Shown: positions 6,668 through 6,758 of the stretch, piece after piece
Numbering within the stretch: the first letter of the stretch is position 1
How the letters are laid out: each line of letters opens with the position of its first letter
Assembly: GCA_900551005.1 (NCBI GenBank)
Contig: URUL01000099.1
Location: 1-6,758, forward strand
Direction of reading: 5' to 3'
DNA from: an uncultured Ruminococcus sp.
GTDB taxonomy: Bacteria; Bacillota; Clostridia; Oscillospirales; CAG-272
Length of the DNA stretch: 6,758 nt
Made by a program: the position numbers and the translations under genes
The notes under the pieces: generated by a model
The model's input: only the letters and a program-made list of their open reading frames with translations
What the model was told of the DNA's origin: nothing
Database searches by the model: none

Positions 6668-6758
6668 TGGGACGAAGACGAAGAATGAGAATGCGACTGC
6701 AGTGACAATGAAAACAAGTACTAAAGATGCGACGATGAAAGAATAAAAGAAAACTCAA
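6668..6758 (+). other. Coding-like in-frame continuation beyond the UGA stop of the small acidic gene
   Basis: Read on in the same frame, the bases after the UGA at 6665-6667 give WDEDEE, a second UGA (6686-6688), then ECDCSDNENKY and a UAA (6722-6724), then RCDDERIKENS to the window edge. The 17 sense codons between the first UGA and the UAA include nine acidic residues and two cysteines, matching the tail just upstream. The other two frames give Thr/Lys- or Arg-rich peptides unlike a natural continuation. This may be the decayed or mis-sequenced C-terminus of the preceding gene, or simply purine-rich non-coding DNA. No terminator hairpin, promoter or ribosome site was recognised in this stretch. 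Confidence 0.4.

Noticed and set aside
6665..6688. Genome-wide reassignment of UGA to an amino acid
   Set aside because: The rhamnosidase, nuclease and peptidase genes all end in UGA at the expected family lengths, followed by ribosome sites or promoters for the next gene.
6459..6746. A 95-codon frame overlapping the small acidic gene
   Set aside because: It starts inside the acidic gene without a ribosome site and gives a low-complexity Thr/Ile/Ser-rich peptide, as expected from an out-of-frame reading.

Overview
The window looks like a chromosomal segment from an anaerobic Firmicute of the class Clostridia, probably a gut or rumen lineage near the Oscillospirales. This is inferred from strong AAGGAG-type ribosome sites, AT-rich intergenic DNA with sigma-A (sigma-70 type) promoters, an Xaa-Pro peptidase next to efp, and a small acidic protein resembling the clostridial CD1247 family directly after efp. 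No phage, transposon, CRISPR, tRNA or rRNA sequence was seen. Finer taxonomy cannot be read from this sequence alone.

Layout. Bases 1-647 hold the N-terminal third of a YgiQ-family radical SAM protein on the minus strand; it runs off the left edge. Bases 648-806 are a divergent control region with two back-to-back promoters: a consensus-perfect one for ygiQ and an extended -10 promoter for the rightward genes. Rightward come a GH78 alpha-L-rhamnosidase-like enzyme (807-3437), an SbcD/YhaO-like metallophosphoesterase (3490-4614) and an M24 Xaa-Pro peptidase (4640-5695). The gaps are 52 and 25 bases and I see no terminator, so these three may share a transcript. A separate promoter at 5736-5764 drives efp (5817-6383). 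A small acidic, cysteine-tailed, CD1247-like gene (6422-6667) follows 38 bases later and is probably co-transcribed with efp.

How the genes fit together. The peptidase and EF-P both concern proline (cleavage after X-Pro, and translation through polyproline), and this pairing is known in Firmicutes. The rhamnosidase is the odd one out: no transporter, regulator or rhamnose catabolic gene is visible beside it. The SbcD-like nuclease lacks its usual SbcC/YhaN-type ATPase partner here.

The most curious signal is at the right edge. The reading frame of the small acidic gene keeps its Asp/Glu/Cys-rich character beyond its UGA stop, through a second UGA, to a UAA at 6722-6724. This suggests decay, sequence error or, less likely, recoding. 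Otherwise the window is mostly ordinary housekeeping DNA, and I do not see convincing evidence of a wholly new system.
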